Of a stretch of DNA of 64,000 bases, positions 63,763-64,000 are shown piece after piece. The stretch is from UBA668 sp963720695 (GTDB lineage: Bacteria > Actinomycetota > Acidimicrobiia > Acidimicrobiales > Ilumatobacteraceae): assembly GCA_963720695.1 (NCBI GenBank), contig CAVRGG010000007.1, forward strand, positions 1 to 64,000, in the 5' to 3' direction. Numbering within the stretch: the stretch's first letter is position 1; the number at the start of each line of letters is the position of its first letter. A program made the translations under genes and the position numbers. The notes beneath the pieces were generated by a model. The model made no database searches. It worked only from the letters and a program-made list of their open reading frames with translations, and had not been told where the DNA came from.

Positions 63763-64000
63763 TCAGATGTACTGGTCGAGGATCGTGCTCTCGGTGAGCC
63801 GGTCGAGTGTGTCCTTGACCGCGTACGCCGTCTTCTTGCTGATCCCGGGAACGTCGGCGATGTCGTCGGCCGTGGCCCGCAGCAACTTCGCGAGCTCACC
63901 GAACCGGTCACTGATGGCGAGGGCTTCCTCGTCGGACAGGCGGGGTACTCGGGCCAACAACCGCAGCCCCTTGGGAGAGGCAGGGGCGTCAGCATCGGCG
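63763..64000 (-). CDS. disA: DNA integrity scanning protein DisA, C-terminal part (5' end beyond window)
   Basis: The open frame runs off the window. The visible 78 residues are KGLRLLARVPRLSDEEALAISDRFGELAKLLRATADDIADVPGISKKTAYAVKDTLDRLTESTIL. This is the C-terminal helix-hairpin-helix domain of DisA (LVxRFGxLxxLLxAtxxdLxxVxGIGxxRAxxI pattern), which binds branched DNA; the diadenylate cyclase domain would lie upstream. It differs from B. subtilis DisA in P-G-I-S-K-K where G-V/I-G-E is usual. It ends DQYI. The gene precedes ppc with a gap of 15 bases. Confidence 0.8.
   Translation of the reverse strand, partial: ADADAPASPKGLRLLARVPRLSDEEALAISDRFGELAKLLRATADDIADVPGISKKTAYAVKDTLDRLTESTILDQYI

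Overview
The window is a contiguous piece of a high-GC, gene-dense bacterial chromosome. Gene content points to an actinobacterium, and a member of the Acidimicrobiia (Ilumatobacter-like) would fit: a deazaflavin (F420)-type nitroreductase, a DisA C-terminus, a HspR/HAIR-like operator at clpB, DrrAB, LtrA, YcaQ-type and Pr6Pr-type proteins, a group 1/2 sigma factor, and many start codons sitting 6-9 bases behind a TANNNT -10 box (leaderless-type promoters). This placement is inference from families and sequence style. No rRNA, tRNA, IS element, prophage or CRISPR array was recognised. About 66 protein genes are called; intergenic gaps are nearly all under 220 bases.

Layout. 1-3.2 kb: methyltransferase (cut by the window edge), MORN-like protein, GNAT, sigma-70 factor. 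3.4-6.8 kb: monooxygenase-like protein, Bax-inhibitor-1 homologue, epoxide-hydrolase-like enzyme, Tat-exported protein. 6.9-11.6 kb: a tightly coupled minus-strand cluster with a cysteine-less DksA-like protein, a UbiB-type kinase, two ferritin-like proteins, an unknown protein and two GNATs. 11.7-16.0 kb: a complete CUT1 sugar ABC operon. 16.0-17.1 kb: an AbiEi/DUF559-type gene bracketed by two inverted copies of a hairpin repeat. 17.1-22.0 kb: cyclophilin, YcaQ-like protein, AI-2E-type permease, asparaginase, metallo-hydrolase. 22.0-27.9 kb: a xylose-type regulon (binding protein, frameshifted permease, ATPase; xylose isomerase and ROK repressor on the other strand) with the same 15-bp operator at both promoters.

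27.9-33 kb: FAD reductase and an esterase lipoprotein, then a LarA-like protein translationally coupled to an FAD-linked 2-hydroxyacid dehydrogenase. 33-39.5 kb: pyrE, tesB, purB, purA, a HisD-family paralogue that has lost zinc ligands, and LtrA. 39.5-42.4 kb: a 981-residue protein that fuses both NfnAB/SudAB flavoprotein subunits to zinc ribbons and a rubrerythrin-like diiron domain. 42.5-46.5 kb: MarR repressor, DrrAB-type exporter, flavin monooxygenase. 46.5-53.5 kb: diiron-like protein, clpB, GH20 hexosaminidase, rhodanese fusion, Pr6Pr and YciI proteins. 53.7-60.9 kb: M14-type peptidase, acyl-CoA dehydrogenase, a ferric-reductase/ApbE/exported-protein cluster, CapA-like protein, deazaflavin nitroreductase. 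61-64 kb: PEP carboxylase and the 3' end of disA.

Most of the window is housekeeping or ordinary accessory metabolism. The parts that look least described are the hairpin-bounded AbiEi/DUF559 unit with its solo relative at 44.8 kb, the NfnAB-rubrerythrin fusion, the coupled ferritin-like/GNAT cluster, and the zinc-ligand-depleted HisD paralogue.
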